Positions 55,267 through 64,000 of a stretch of DNA of 64,000 nt are shown piece by piece. Below the pieces are notes generated by a model, which had not been told where the DNA came from, did no database searches, and saw only the letters and a list, made by a program, of their open reading frames with translations. The stretch comes from Asparagopsis taxiformis (lineage: Eukaryota; Rhodophyta; Florideophyceae; Bonnemaisoniales; Bonnemaisoniaceae). Position 1 is the stretch's first letter; each line of letters begins with the position of its first letter. The stretch lies in the NCBI GenBank assembly GCA_030407315.1, contig JALQPE010000129.1, positions 31,150 through 95,149 on the forward strand, in the 5' to 3' direction. The position numbers were made by a program, and so were the translations under genes.

Positions 55267-56223
55267 CTTGATGTTTTTGTTCTTTTCTTCTTCGCTCAGT
55301 TTTGTTGCATAGAATACAACTCTAAACTTCTATGACATGACTACTATCTCAATACAGTACTACTACTTTAAACCGTTACGAAACCTTTCCAGGCTTTCAT
55401 TCGATCCAATGAACTGGTTCACCACAATGCTTTGCCCTATGCTCATTGCTTTATGCACATTGATTGCTATTTCATCCGGACTCAACATCGTTTTGCTATC
55501 TTGTATCGCATCCCTAACCACAAACCCAGCAAAGATGTATCCATTTCCGGAAAACGGCCGTTTATTTCGCAGTGATGCTCTAGGCACTAATACTGAATCT
55601 GATTTTCTCATACACGTACTTCCTACTCGTATACTCTACCATTTTCGGCCCTATTTACAAGTTGAAAGCACAATCTCTCGTTGAATCGTACTCGGTGTGA
55701 TATTCAAATTAGCATAAATTTATATATTGCAATGCAGATTCACTGCTCGCTTGCAACATGAAAAATTATAAAATTTCTCCCACACTGCTGTTTCCTAGCC
55801 GCCCACATCCACGTGGCCCGCTTTGACTGCCTGCCAAGTGTGCTCAGAGCATGCAATGACGTCATCGATATATACCGTCCAAATCATCACTGGAAGCGCG
55901 GACTCCTCGTCCAGGAAAGTGCGCCATTTTTCCTACTCCTCGCCTCCCCTTTCCAGTAGGCCCCATATGCTAGTGTTTTTTCCTATATTTCTGTAGTGAT
56001 GACGTCATTATAGACTAGAGAAGGCGGTAGAAGATACAATAATTTTGCGCCTGTTCTGCCAGGTCATGTGCTTCAAAGCGTAATTCGCACCCTAGGTATC
56101 GTTTTTCTGGGCCTCCCATCGCACCGCTCCGTTTCAAACTCATCCCTCTATTGTTCTCCTACACGTCATTTCCGCCCGCAGAGTGCTACTTAAAAACAGA
56201 TTCTGGAAATCCCTGTTTCCATC

Positions 56224-56364
56224 TTCATATCCGTCGGAAACAAAGCAACAACCCTGGCCGTGGAAGCCGTATAGATCATCTAAACTGCTTCCAAAGCGTA
56301 AGTTTTAGATCATCAATACGGCTTCCAAGGCCAAAGTTGTTGCTTTGTCTCCGACGGATATGAA
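56224..56364. repeat. 141-bp long hairpin (foldback)
   Basis: Arms of about 60 bp start TTCATATCCGTCGG and end with the reverse complement CCGACGGATATGAA; a loop of about 15 nt near 56,290. A few mismatches. The copy in CACTA-2 lies at 61,418-61,556. Could be a nested foldback element or produce a precursor-like hairpin RNA. Confidence 0.75.
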
Positions 56365-57056
56365 CCATGATGGTACGTTTCCACAACTCACGCCACTAAC
56401 CCAGTTTTCTATTTGTTTTTCTCTTTCTCAGGTTTCCAGTCGGTGAGTGTTTCCACTTCTACTTTCATTTATCTTTCTCTCTTACCACTTCTCCACTACT
56501 TTTCTTTCTGCCTGTGAGTACATATCTCAATTTGGGATGCAATGGTATTTGTTAAGGTACGTTAGTCTCCTAATCACCATCAATTTCCCTCTCCAATTCA
56601 ACGTCACTAACTTGTTTCCTTTCTCTACATCATTTTTTCTTCTTCTCTTCATTTCCTAGCTTATTCATGCAGCTCAATCAGTTGATAGATTTCTAGACTT
56701 TTCTAGTAGTTTTAGTTTTACTCGTCGGAATAGTGTTAGTTTGTAGTAGCATTTTTAACATAGGGATTGTTTATTCTCAATGTAGCCTGCGCAAATAAAC
56801 AAATCCAGAGTGAAGCTTCCCATATCGCACCCTCTTAGATTGCTACCTATCCTACCGCGTATACCTCTCGCTAGCTCATAGTCACTACGAAATAAAAATT
56901 CCTAGCCGTACTATTCTGTCCATTCCCATATGAATACCGTCCATGCCCCATCCTCATAGCGCTAGAACTGCCTCCTCTACCCCAGAAAGATGCCCACGAC
57001 AGCGTGACGCTCCATCTCATCTACCACTCCCAGACACCGAATTTTACTATATCAGG

Positions 57057-57235
57057 ACACTACTTTTACTGTCTCCAGGTGCTGCCCAGGGCAGCACGAA
57101 ATACTGTCTCCAGGTGCTGCCCAGGGCAGCACAAAGTACTGTCTCCAGGTACTGCCCAGGACAGTGAAATCACTGTCTCCAGGTACTGCCCAGGACAGTG
57201 CACCGTGTTGGGTCCATCTTGTCCCAGGCAGCGTA
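57057..57235. repeat. Subterminal tandem repeats with CTGCCCAGGGCAG palindrome
   Basis: About four to five units of ~35 bp, each with ACTGTCTCCAGGTGCTGCC-type text around the palindrome CTGCCCAGGGCAG. The inverted copy in CACTA-2 has more units. An expected binding array for a CACTA end-binding protein. Confidence 0.75.
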
Positions 57236-57549
57236 TTTTCACTATCCGCCATGTTGCCTTGGCCCAATACAAAACACTATCCGCCAACACTGCCAGTACA
57301 GTAAATTACATCATATCCAACTATTGAATACATCTAATTTTTACTGTCTCCATTCACTGCCAGACAGTACTGTGAGACAGTGTTTTTTTACTGTCTGCAG
57401 ACAGTGTCCGTACTGTCTGCCAGACAGTGCAATCACTGTCTCCAAGTGTGGCATTATTTTCATTTGCCCATAGTGATTTTTACTGTCTCAGACAGTAAAA
57501 ATCACTGTCTCGCAGTACTGTCTGAGGCCCACCTTTTCACACCGTAGTG

Positions 57550-60019
57550 GTACCGGCGCTGTCGCAACGACCGTCAACGTGACGACACGATGCGAACCGG
57601 AACTCGTGTTCCCTAGAACCGAAAGCGTCGGTGCAAGTCCGGCTGGGCTTCGTATAGCCAACGGAGTGGTCGACGTAGGACCAAGAGAGACGTTTTCTCT
57701 ATTATCGTATCTACTTCAGAAGAAGGAACCGCGAGCTGCCAAGGGCGCGACGATTGCGTACGCGGTACGCTTCCCGTTGGGAATCGTCCCACTCAAGCGT
57801 GAGGGCGGCGAAGCCCTCGTAAGGTTTTGAACCTACCGCTAGTCGACGCGACGACACGACGAATGCTAACGGGTTGGGCAACGAAACGCCAGACCCGTTG
57901 GTCAACGAAAAGGGGAACGACCCGCCACGAATTGCAGTCGACAATCGATTTGTCGCACCACTCGACGACGAGGATTACGAAAGCGCATCCACGAGATGCT
58001 AGGCACACATTCGTCAATGTGGACGAGCGGACGTCTCGGCGAAATCAATGCTACGGAGCATCGAATCGAACTCGAACCGGGCACGCGGCCCATACGTTCA
58101 ATGCCCTATCGTCAGGGTCCGGCTCTACGTACGATAGCTGAGGAGCAGATCACGAAGATGCTCAACGAAGGGTTATCGAACCCGCGTCCAGCGAATGGGC
58201 GTCACCAATCGTGTTGGTGCCAAGAAGGACGGATCCTTACGTTTCTGTGTCGATTACAGATGTTTGAACGCGAAAACGATCGCCGATTCGTACCCGCTTC
58301 CTCGTATGGAAGATTGTCTAGATTCGCTTGGCGACGCAGCCATCTTCACGACACTCGATTGTAACGCCGGTTACTGGCAAGTGCCCGTCTCCGCCGAGGG
58401 CCGTGATATGACAACGTTTACGTCTTTCATGGGAACGTATCGCTACGTGCGAATGCCATTCGGGCTACGAAACGCCCCCGCTACGTTTCAGCGGGACGTT
58501 GGACATCATCCTCTCCGGAGTACGTTTGGCAATCGTGCCTGTTCTACTTAGACGACGTAATCGTTTTTTCGAAAGACCTCGAGTCTCACACTGGGTCACG
58601 TTGACCAGGTGCTTTCCCTGCTACGCGCGGCGGAGTAACGTTAAAGCTCGCGAAGTGCTCGTTCTTTCAACCACGAGTTGACTACCTGGGGCACGTGATT
58701 ACCCAGGGAAGCTGCACGTCGAAGCTCGGAACAAGGAAGCCTTTCGTACGGCTACGTTCCCACGAGACAAGACGCAATGTCGATCGTTTTTTGGCGCGGC
58801 CAAACGTTTACCGCCGCTTCGTAAAGGCGTATGCCGAGATCGCTCGGCCACTCAACACGATGTTGAAGAAGGACGCTTCCCCCGATTGGACGAATCCAAC
58901 TGACGCGCAGACGAATGCGTTCGAAACGTTGAAGACAATACTGGTGTCGCCACCAGTATTGCACTTCCGAAGGCGGGACGTCTGTTCATGATCGATACCG
59001 ACGCGTCGGCGTATCAGCTGGGAGCTACGTTGCTCCAGCAGCGAAAGAGAAGATAAGCCCAACGAATGGGTGCCGATTGGTACTGGTCGAAGACCCTTAA
59101 CGAACCGAACGTGGTTACTCAGCGACCGAGCGCGAGTGCTACTCCGTCGTTTGGGCGATAACGTCGCTCCGACCCTACGTAGAGGGTCAGGGTTCACCGT
59201 ACGTACGGACTACGAAGCCTTACGTTGGCTGATGACGTTGACGGACGCGTCCGGACGACTACTAAGATGGAGGCTACGCGTTGCCGAATTCGATTTCGAA
59301 GTTACGTACAGACCTGGGCGCGTGCACCAGTACCTGACGCTTTATCACGTGTGATATCTACGTATGACGACGGTCGACCCGTTGACGATGACGTACCATC
59401 GTATGGGGACGCAGTCCTCGTGACGACTCGCAGCCGGCGACAACCCACACGAAATAGGCAAGGACGAACGACGTCCCGTACGTAAAGAGGCACACGAATG
59501 CCAGGGGTCACGATGACCCGTCGAACGAGACTCGTGACGAACGAGCACAGCCGCGACGGCTGGCAACGATGGACTCGAGTTCAATCACGATGCGTCGCTC
59601 GATGACGTTCTGGACGAGGAGCCGGATTTCGTCGACGAGCAGCGCGCTGCTGAAGACGATTCGGCACGCGTGCCACCAGCTGACGTTCAGCTTCCCATTA
59701 CGAGGGACGAGCTTATCGAAGCTCAACGCGAGGACGCGTTCTGTCAAACGATACTGACACGACAGTCCGAGACGCAGGACGCTGCATTCTTCGAAGGCCA
59801 CGATGGCTTACTCCGACGCCGGAACCCTCACGACGAGGAACGTACACAAATCGTTGTGCCGGCTTCGTTACGGCCGCTGCTGCTGGAGTTAACGCACCAC
59901 CACGTCCTCGCTGACATCCCGGACAAACACGTATGTACTACACCCTACGGAGGACGTACTACTGCCCGCGATGGCCGCCGACATCCACGCAACGGTACGA
60001 AACTGCGTTGGATGTGCGA
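57550..60019 (+). pseudogene. Ty3/Gypsy Pol continuation: RT, RNase H and integrase zinc finger
   Basis: Continuation of the element left at 20,087. Recognisable blocks: reverse transcriptase KKDGSLRFCVDYRCLN, FTTLDCNAGYWQ, MPFGLRNAPATFQ and FYLDDVIVFSK (YLDD at about 58,548); RNase H DTDASAYQLGATLLQQ, ATERECYSVVWA, TDYEALRWL; then VPDALSRV; and an integrase HHCC finger ending ADIHATVRNCVGC just before 60,019. The order RT-RH-IN defines Ty3/Gypsy. The blocks lie in different frames (changes near 57.56, 58.2, 58.5, 58.65, 59.04 and 59.35 kb), so the gene is inactive. CACTA-2 truncates it within integrase. ACG/CGT-rich composition matches gag. Confidence 0.85.
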
Positions 60020-60384
60020 CACTACGGTGTTGAAAGGGGGCCTCAGACAGTACTGCGAGACAGTGATTTTTACTGTCTGAGACAGTAAAAAATCACTATG
60101 CGGCAAATGAAAATTAATGCCACACTTGGAGACAGTGATTTGCACTGTCTGGCAGACAGTACGGACACTGTCGCAGACAGTCAAAAACACTGTCTCACAG
60201 TACTGTCTGAGGCAGTGAATGGAGACAGTAAAAATTATGATTTATTCAATAAGCTGGATATGATGTAATTTACTGTACTGGGCAGTGTTGGCGGAATAGT
60301 GTTTTTGTATTGGCCAAGGCAACATGGCCGGATAGTGAAATACGCTGCCTGGGACAATAGATGGAACCAACACGGTGCACTGTC

Positions 60385-60725
60385 CTGGGCAGTACCTGGA
60401 GACAGTGATTTTCACTGTCCTGGGCAGTACCTGGAGACAGTACTTTGTGCTGCCCTGGGCAGTACCTGTAGAACAGTACTTTGTGCTGCCCGGGGCAGTA
60501 CCTGTAACAGTATTTCGTGCTGCCCTGGGCAGCACCTGTAGACAGTACTTTGTGCTGCCCTGGGCAGCACCTGTAGACAGTACTTTGGTGCTGCCCTGGG
60601 CAGCACCTGGAGATATTACTTTGTGCTGTCCTGGGCAGCACCTGGAGACAGTATTTCGTGCTGCCCTGGGCAGCACCTGGAGACAGTATTTTCGTGCTGC
60701 CCTGGGCAGCACCTGGAGACAGTAA
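60385..60725. repeat. Subterminal tandem repeat array of CACTA-2
   Basis: Around ten units of ~35 bp, each with CTGCCCTGGGCAG-type palindromes and ACCTGGAGACAGT text; the array in CACTA-1 has about half as many. One unit is GC-variant (CTGCCCGGGGCAG) near 60,488. Confidence 0.75.
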
Positions 60726-61417
60726 AAGTATGTTCCTGATATAGTAAATTCGGTGTCTGGGAGTGGTGGATGAGATGGAGCGTCACGCTGTCGTGGGCAT
60801 CTTTCTGGGGGTAGAGGAAGGCAGTTCTAGCGCTATGAGGATGGGCATGGACGGTATTCATATGGGAATGGACAGAAATAGTACGGCTAGGAATTTTTAT
60901 TTCGTAGTGACTATGAGCTAGCGAGAGGTATACGCGGTAGGATAGTAGCAATCTAAGGGGTGCGATATGGGAAGCTTCACTCTGGATTGTTTATTTGCGC
61001 AGGCTACATTGGAAATAACAATCCCTATGTTAAAAATGCTACTACAACTACAACACTATTCGACGAGTAAAAACTAAAACTACTAGAAAAGTCTGAAATC
61101 TATCAACTGATTGAGCTGCATGAATAAGCTAGGAAATGAAGAGAAGAAGAAAAAAATGATGTATAGAAAGGAAACAGTTAGTGACGTTGGAATTGGAGAG
61201 GGAATTGTGGTGATTAGGAGACTACCGTAACTTAACAAATACCATTGCATCCCAAATTGAGATATGTACTCACAGGCAGAAAAGAAAATTAGTGGAGAAG
61301 TGGTAAGAGAAAGATAAATGAAAGTAGAGTGGAACACTCACCGACTGAAACCTGAGAAAGAGAAAACGAATAGAAAAACTGGTTAGTGGCGTGAGTTGTG
61401 GAAACGTACCATCATGG

Positions 61418-61556
61418 TTCATATCCGTCGGAGACAAAGCAACAACTTTGGCCTTGAAGCCGTATTGATGATCTAAACTTACGCTTTTGGAAGCCTTTAG
61501 ATGATCTATACGGCTTCCACGGCCAGGGTGTTGCTTTGGTTTCCGACGGATATGAA
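61418..61556. repeat. Long hairpin (CACTA-2 copy)
   Basis: Counterpart of the 56,224-56,364 hairpin in inverted orientation; arms of about 60 bp beginning TTCATATCCGTCGG. Retained in both copies despite divergence of nearby short frames. Confidence 0.7.
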
Positions 61557-62511
61557 TGGAAACAGGGATTTCCAGAATCTTTCGTTTTAAGTAGTACTCT
61601 ACGGCGGGAAATGACGTGTAGGAGAAAATAGAGATGAGTTTGAAAACGGAGCGGTGCGATGGGAGGCCCAGAAACGATACCTAGGTGCGAATTACGCTTG
61701 GAAGCACATGATCTGGCAGAGGAGGCGCACATTATCGTATCTTCTACCGCCTTTTATTGTCTAGAATGACGTCATCACTACAGAAATAATAGGAAAAACA
61801 CTAGCATATGGGGCCTACAGGACCGGCGGAGGTGAAGAGTAAGAAAATGGCGCCTTTCCGGACGAGGAGTCCGCGCTTCCAGTGATGATTTGGATGGTAT
61901 ATATCGATAACGTCATTGTATGCTCCGAGTCACTTGGCAGGCAGTCAAAGCGGGCCACGTGGATGTGGGCGGCTAGGAAACAGCAGTGTGGGAGAATTTT
62001 ATAATTTTTCATGTTGCAAGCGAGCAGTGAATCTGCATTGCAATATATAAATTTATGCTAATTTGAGATATCACACCGAGTACGATTCAACGAGACATCG
62101 TGTTTTTTCACCTTGTGAATAGGGCCGAGAATATGGTAGAGTATGACGAGTAGAACTACGTGCATGAGAAAAATCAGATTCAGTATTAGGCTTAGAGCAT
62201 CACTGCGTAACAAACGGAAGTGGATACGTCTTGGCCAGGATGGTTGTTTAGTGAATGCGATACAAGATAGCAAAACGATATTGAGTAGGTCGAGCCCGGA
62301 TGAAATAGCAATCATTGTGCATAAAGTAATGAGCATAGGAAAATCATTGTGGTGAAACAGTTCATTGGATCGAATGAAAGCGCCAGGAAAGGTTTCTTAA
62401 TGGTTGAATTTAGTGGCGGAGAAATATAATTCTGCGCTATAGCGGAGAAAGTAGCGGAGAAGAGTAAATCTCCTTCAGCAAGCGAGACATGCATCAATAT
62501 TGCCCAGTATA

Positions 62512-64000
62512 GTTCGTCCTGAAGTGCAAGTTGAACCTCGCAAAGTGAATATCAGAGGTCGTTGGCTAGTGTTGAAGAAGTCTGCAACGATGGAGCAATT
62601 CTTGAAAACGGATTTGGCTGCAGAAAACTATTCCGAACAGGCCAGAGTTCGTGCAGTTCTCTTCGACGGAGAATCTGGCTGGGTGTATGGTGAAATTGTT
62701 GTTCAACGGATCGTTTAGGGTGCTCCGGACGTCCAAAAATTGTGTCAACCTCGAGATGACGGCGTACTACACTTGTAGCCGTTGGTGGGCCGGGCTGAAA
62801 CCGAACTCGGTTGGGTACCATTGGGCAGGAATGGATTGCTGGTTTGTTGGAAATCTTCGGGTACGTGAAGGAGGTGGCCGAGTATTGGAACGTTTCGGAT
62901 GTGTTAGGATGCTGGATGGCTCCATTTCCAGCGTGGGTGACCCGAGCAAGAGCTTCGACATTCACTCACGCGTTTTGTCGAAGTTTTTGCGCCGATGGTG
63001 CCCAAGAAGGGGTTTCTGAGCGGACTTACATCCCAGGGAAGGCCCTCCAGATGGCTCCAGTTTGAGAACATCTTTCCAAACGGAAGTCTGTGTTTTGAAA
63101 GGACGCCAGGAAAATGCTCCTGCGCGTTAACTGGCTACCGCGACATGTAAATGCGGAAACAATTTTACGTGGTGGACCCACACATCCCACATGCTGCGCT
63201 CCCAGTCACAGTGGTCATGATTCCGCCAACCCTTCCCCTTCCATTTCCCTGACCATCCCTTCATCCTCCATTCCTTTGCCTTTGAAGAATCCAATTTAGG
63301 TAGTACCACCTCAATTAGATTCTTCCAGCTATTCCGAGGCTGCCTCTGTTTCTGCCACTACCCTGTCGTGTCTGCATCGTCCGGAGTGGAAACTTCTGGG
63401 AAAGTGATGCCCAAAAGGAGTACCTGCCTGAAAGAGAGTCGTTCCGGTCGTGTGGAACAGCGACGGCGGGTGGTGCGAGCCCTGTTCAGGTCGTCGAGCT
63501 GGAGAGCGCACCCAAGGATGCGGGTAAAAGCTCATCCTTGGGGAAGCGCAACTGGGAAACCGCTTCTGCGACGCCCGAGCCCTCTACCAAATTTGGTACT
63601 TTTAAAAGAGGAAGCTCAGTGAGACTTCATCAAAGTCGTCGTCAAAGAAATCCAAGTCGGCTTCCAGAGGACGTTCTCGGGAGCCGATTCTCCAGTTCGA
63701 CGACGCCCATGAAAATCCTATTCCCGACAGTATCGTCGATGAGAATGTGGCCCCGTTCTCCCCAGCGCAATTGCGTCTGGTAGCCCGATGAAGTACTACA
63801 TGGAAATTACGACGGTAGAGACGGTGCGGGCGGAAATAAAGGCGGCAGCATTCCTGGCAGCTGCATCGCCAGGTCTGAGGACTCGGTGGTGGAAATAGTA
63901 CTTTGCGGTGAAGCGGCGTTGCTGGACACATGGGGGTGGTTTTGTGGAAGGCCTCTTGCAGTCGTCCACGGCTGGTAGCGCGACGCAATGACCTCTTCAG
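62512..64000 (+). pseudogene. ParB-2OG dioxygenase copy 3, mosaic and decayed, continues outside window
   Basis: Plus-strand sequence resembling the other two copies. 62,515-62,550 matches copy 2 near VQVDPRKV; 62,575-62,630 matches the copy 2 ParB-linker join (SATMEQFLKTDLAAEN, without the copy 2 stop); from about 62,630 it follows copy 1 (EFVQFSSTENLAGC, LEMTAYYTCSR, TIGQEWIAGLLEIFGYVKEV, PGKCS, then the linker to the SSTAGSAT block at the window edge). Multiple frameshifts and gaps make it non-functional here. At about 62,795-62,830 it preserves the empty insertion site of the nested transposon. The dioxygenase core, if present, is beyond 64,000. Confidence 0.75.

Larger units (their letters stand above)
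20088..57549. mobile_element. CACTA-1: 37.5-kb CACTA/EnSpm transposon with DNA-modification genes
   Basis: Ends: CACTACGGTGT at 20,088 and its reverse complement ending at 57,549, flanked by the 3-bp direct repeat GTA (20,085-20,087 and 57,550-57,552). CACTA ends with a 3-bp target duplication are diagnostic of the EnSpm superfamily. Both ends carry subterminal GACAGT/ACTGTC repeats. The insertion separates protease from reverse transcriptase of one Ty3 element. Cargo left to right: coiled-coil ORF (+), Tudor-like ORF (-), ParB then methyltransferase-SET (+), palindrome block A, ParB-dioxygenase copy 1 (-, split by a nested element), blocks B and C, ParB-dioxygenase copy 2 (-), block D, and a TnpD-like transposase (-). 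Most ORFs have frameshifts or stops, so this copy is probably immobile unless complemented. Confidence 0.85.
55375..57549. repeat. Right terminal region of CACTA-1, inverted copy at 60,020-62,405
   Basis: The whole region reappears as a near-identical reverse complement at 60,020-62,405, starting from the CACTACGG end and continuing through the GACAGT array, the CTGCCCAGGGCAGCAC tandem, an AT-rich stretch, a 141-bp hairpin, to about 30 bp past AATGAAAGC. Homology stops about 110 bp before the transposase ATG. No intact gene: the short frames here are matched but shifted between copies. Confidence 0.8.
60020..62405. repeat. Inverted copy of the CACTA-1 right terminal region
   Basis: Reverse complement of 55,375-57,549 with small indels; slightly longer because the CTGCCCAGGGCAG tandem has expanded. 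Together the two arms flank 2,470 bp of Ty3 pol. Confidence 0.8.
60020..64000. mobile_element. CACTA-2: second CACTA element of the CACTA-1 family, right end outside window
   Basis: Begins CACTACGGTGTTG at 60,020 immediately after an integrase CVGC codon block; the flanking trinucleotide CGA (60,017-60,019) is the candidate target duplication, not testable here. The first ~2.39 kb mirror the right end of CACTA-1. After about 62,405 homology to CACTA-1's transposase end stops and a decayed ParB-dioxygenase copy follows on the plus strand. The transposase gene present at this place in CACTA-1 is missing, so this is probably an internally deleted, non-autonomous derivative. Confidence 0.75.

Noticed and set aside
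57550..60019. Pol fragment as cargo of a composite CACTA element
   Set aside because: Its left flank carries the GTA duplication that pairs with 20,085-20,087, so it lies outside CACTA-1; it is simply the interrupted Ty3 element.

Overview
The window looks like nuclear DNA from a eukaryote with compact, largely intronless genes and very many transposable elements. A multicellular red alga (florideophyte) fits best: intron-free genes, TATA boxes about 90 bp upstream of ATG codons, an animal-type haem peroxidase, roughly balanced base composition and heavy DNA/LTR transposon load. This is inference. A full SAS-6 centriole-cartwheel gene at 7.8-9.0 kb sits uneasily with a red alga and is flagged.

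Positions 1-10.3 kb carry ordinary host genes: a cysteine-rich repeat protein cut by the window start, an RPUSD1-type pseudouridine synthase (-), a secreted animal haem peroxidase (+), SAS-6 (+) and a second secreted cysteine-rich protein (-). After about 2.5 kb of AT-rich spacer come two divergent, head-to-head Harbinger/DDE4-type transposase genes (12.8-15.7 kb), each broken by exactly one in-frame stop.

From about 16 kb everything is nested mobile DNA. A Ty3/Gypsy retrotransposon supplies gag and protease (to 20,087), then reverse transcriptase, RNase H and the start of integrase (57,550-60,019). The 37.5 kb between is a CACTA/EnSpm element (20,088-57,549; called CACTA-1): ends CACTACGGTGT, 3-bp target duplication GTA, and subterminal GACAGT repeats. 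A second element of the same family (CACTA-2) starts at 60,020 in inverted orientation and runs off the window.

CACTA-1 carries, besides a decayed TnpD-like transposase (51.5-55.3 kb, -), a set of chromatin/DNA-modification genes: a ParB-domain gene running into a DPPF-type (N6-adenine/N4-cytosine class) DNA methyltransferase with a C-terminal SET domain (24.7-28.1 kb, +); two copies of a ParB-domain + 2OG-Fe(II) dioxygenase gene (45.6->29.3 kb and 50.2->47.1 kb, both -); a possible Tudor/agenet-like protein (22.8-24.2 kb, -); and a coiled-coil protein (21.0-22.5 kb, +). A third ParB-dioxygenase copy, decayed, lies in CACTA-2 (62.5-64 kb). Arrays of a 39-bp palindrome and an ACCCGGT-centred palindrome lie beside the ParB-dioxygenase genes (28.4, 45.8, 46.7, 51.0 kb). 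Dioxygenase copy 1 is itself split by another CACTA-like element (31,689-44,263; ends CCCTAGTAGACA, GTA duplication). That element has its own Tnp2/Plavaka-like transposase and a captured SSRP1-RTEL1 chimeric pseudogene. The unoccupied insertion site is preserved in copy 3 at about 62.8 kb.

My reading is that the window holds a giant CACTA transposon encoding both a DNA-modifying writer and a candidate oxidative eraser, each joined to a ParB-like domain, with palindromic arrays that could be their targets. Most of these genes carry one to a few frameshifts or stops, so these copies are probably recently dead members of a family that may have intact members elsewhere.
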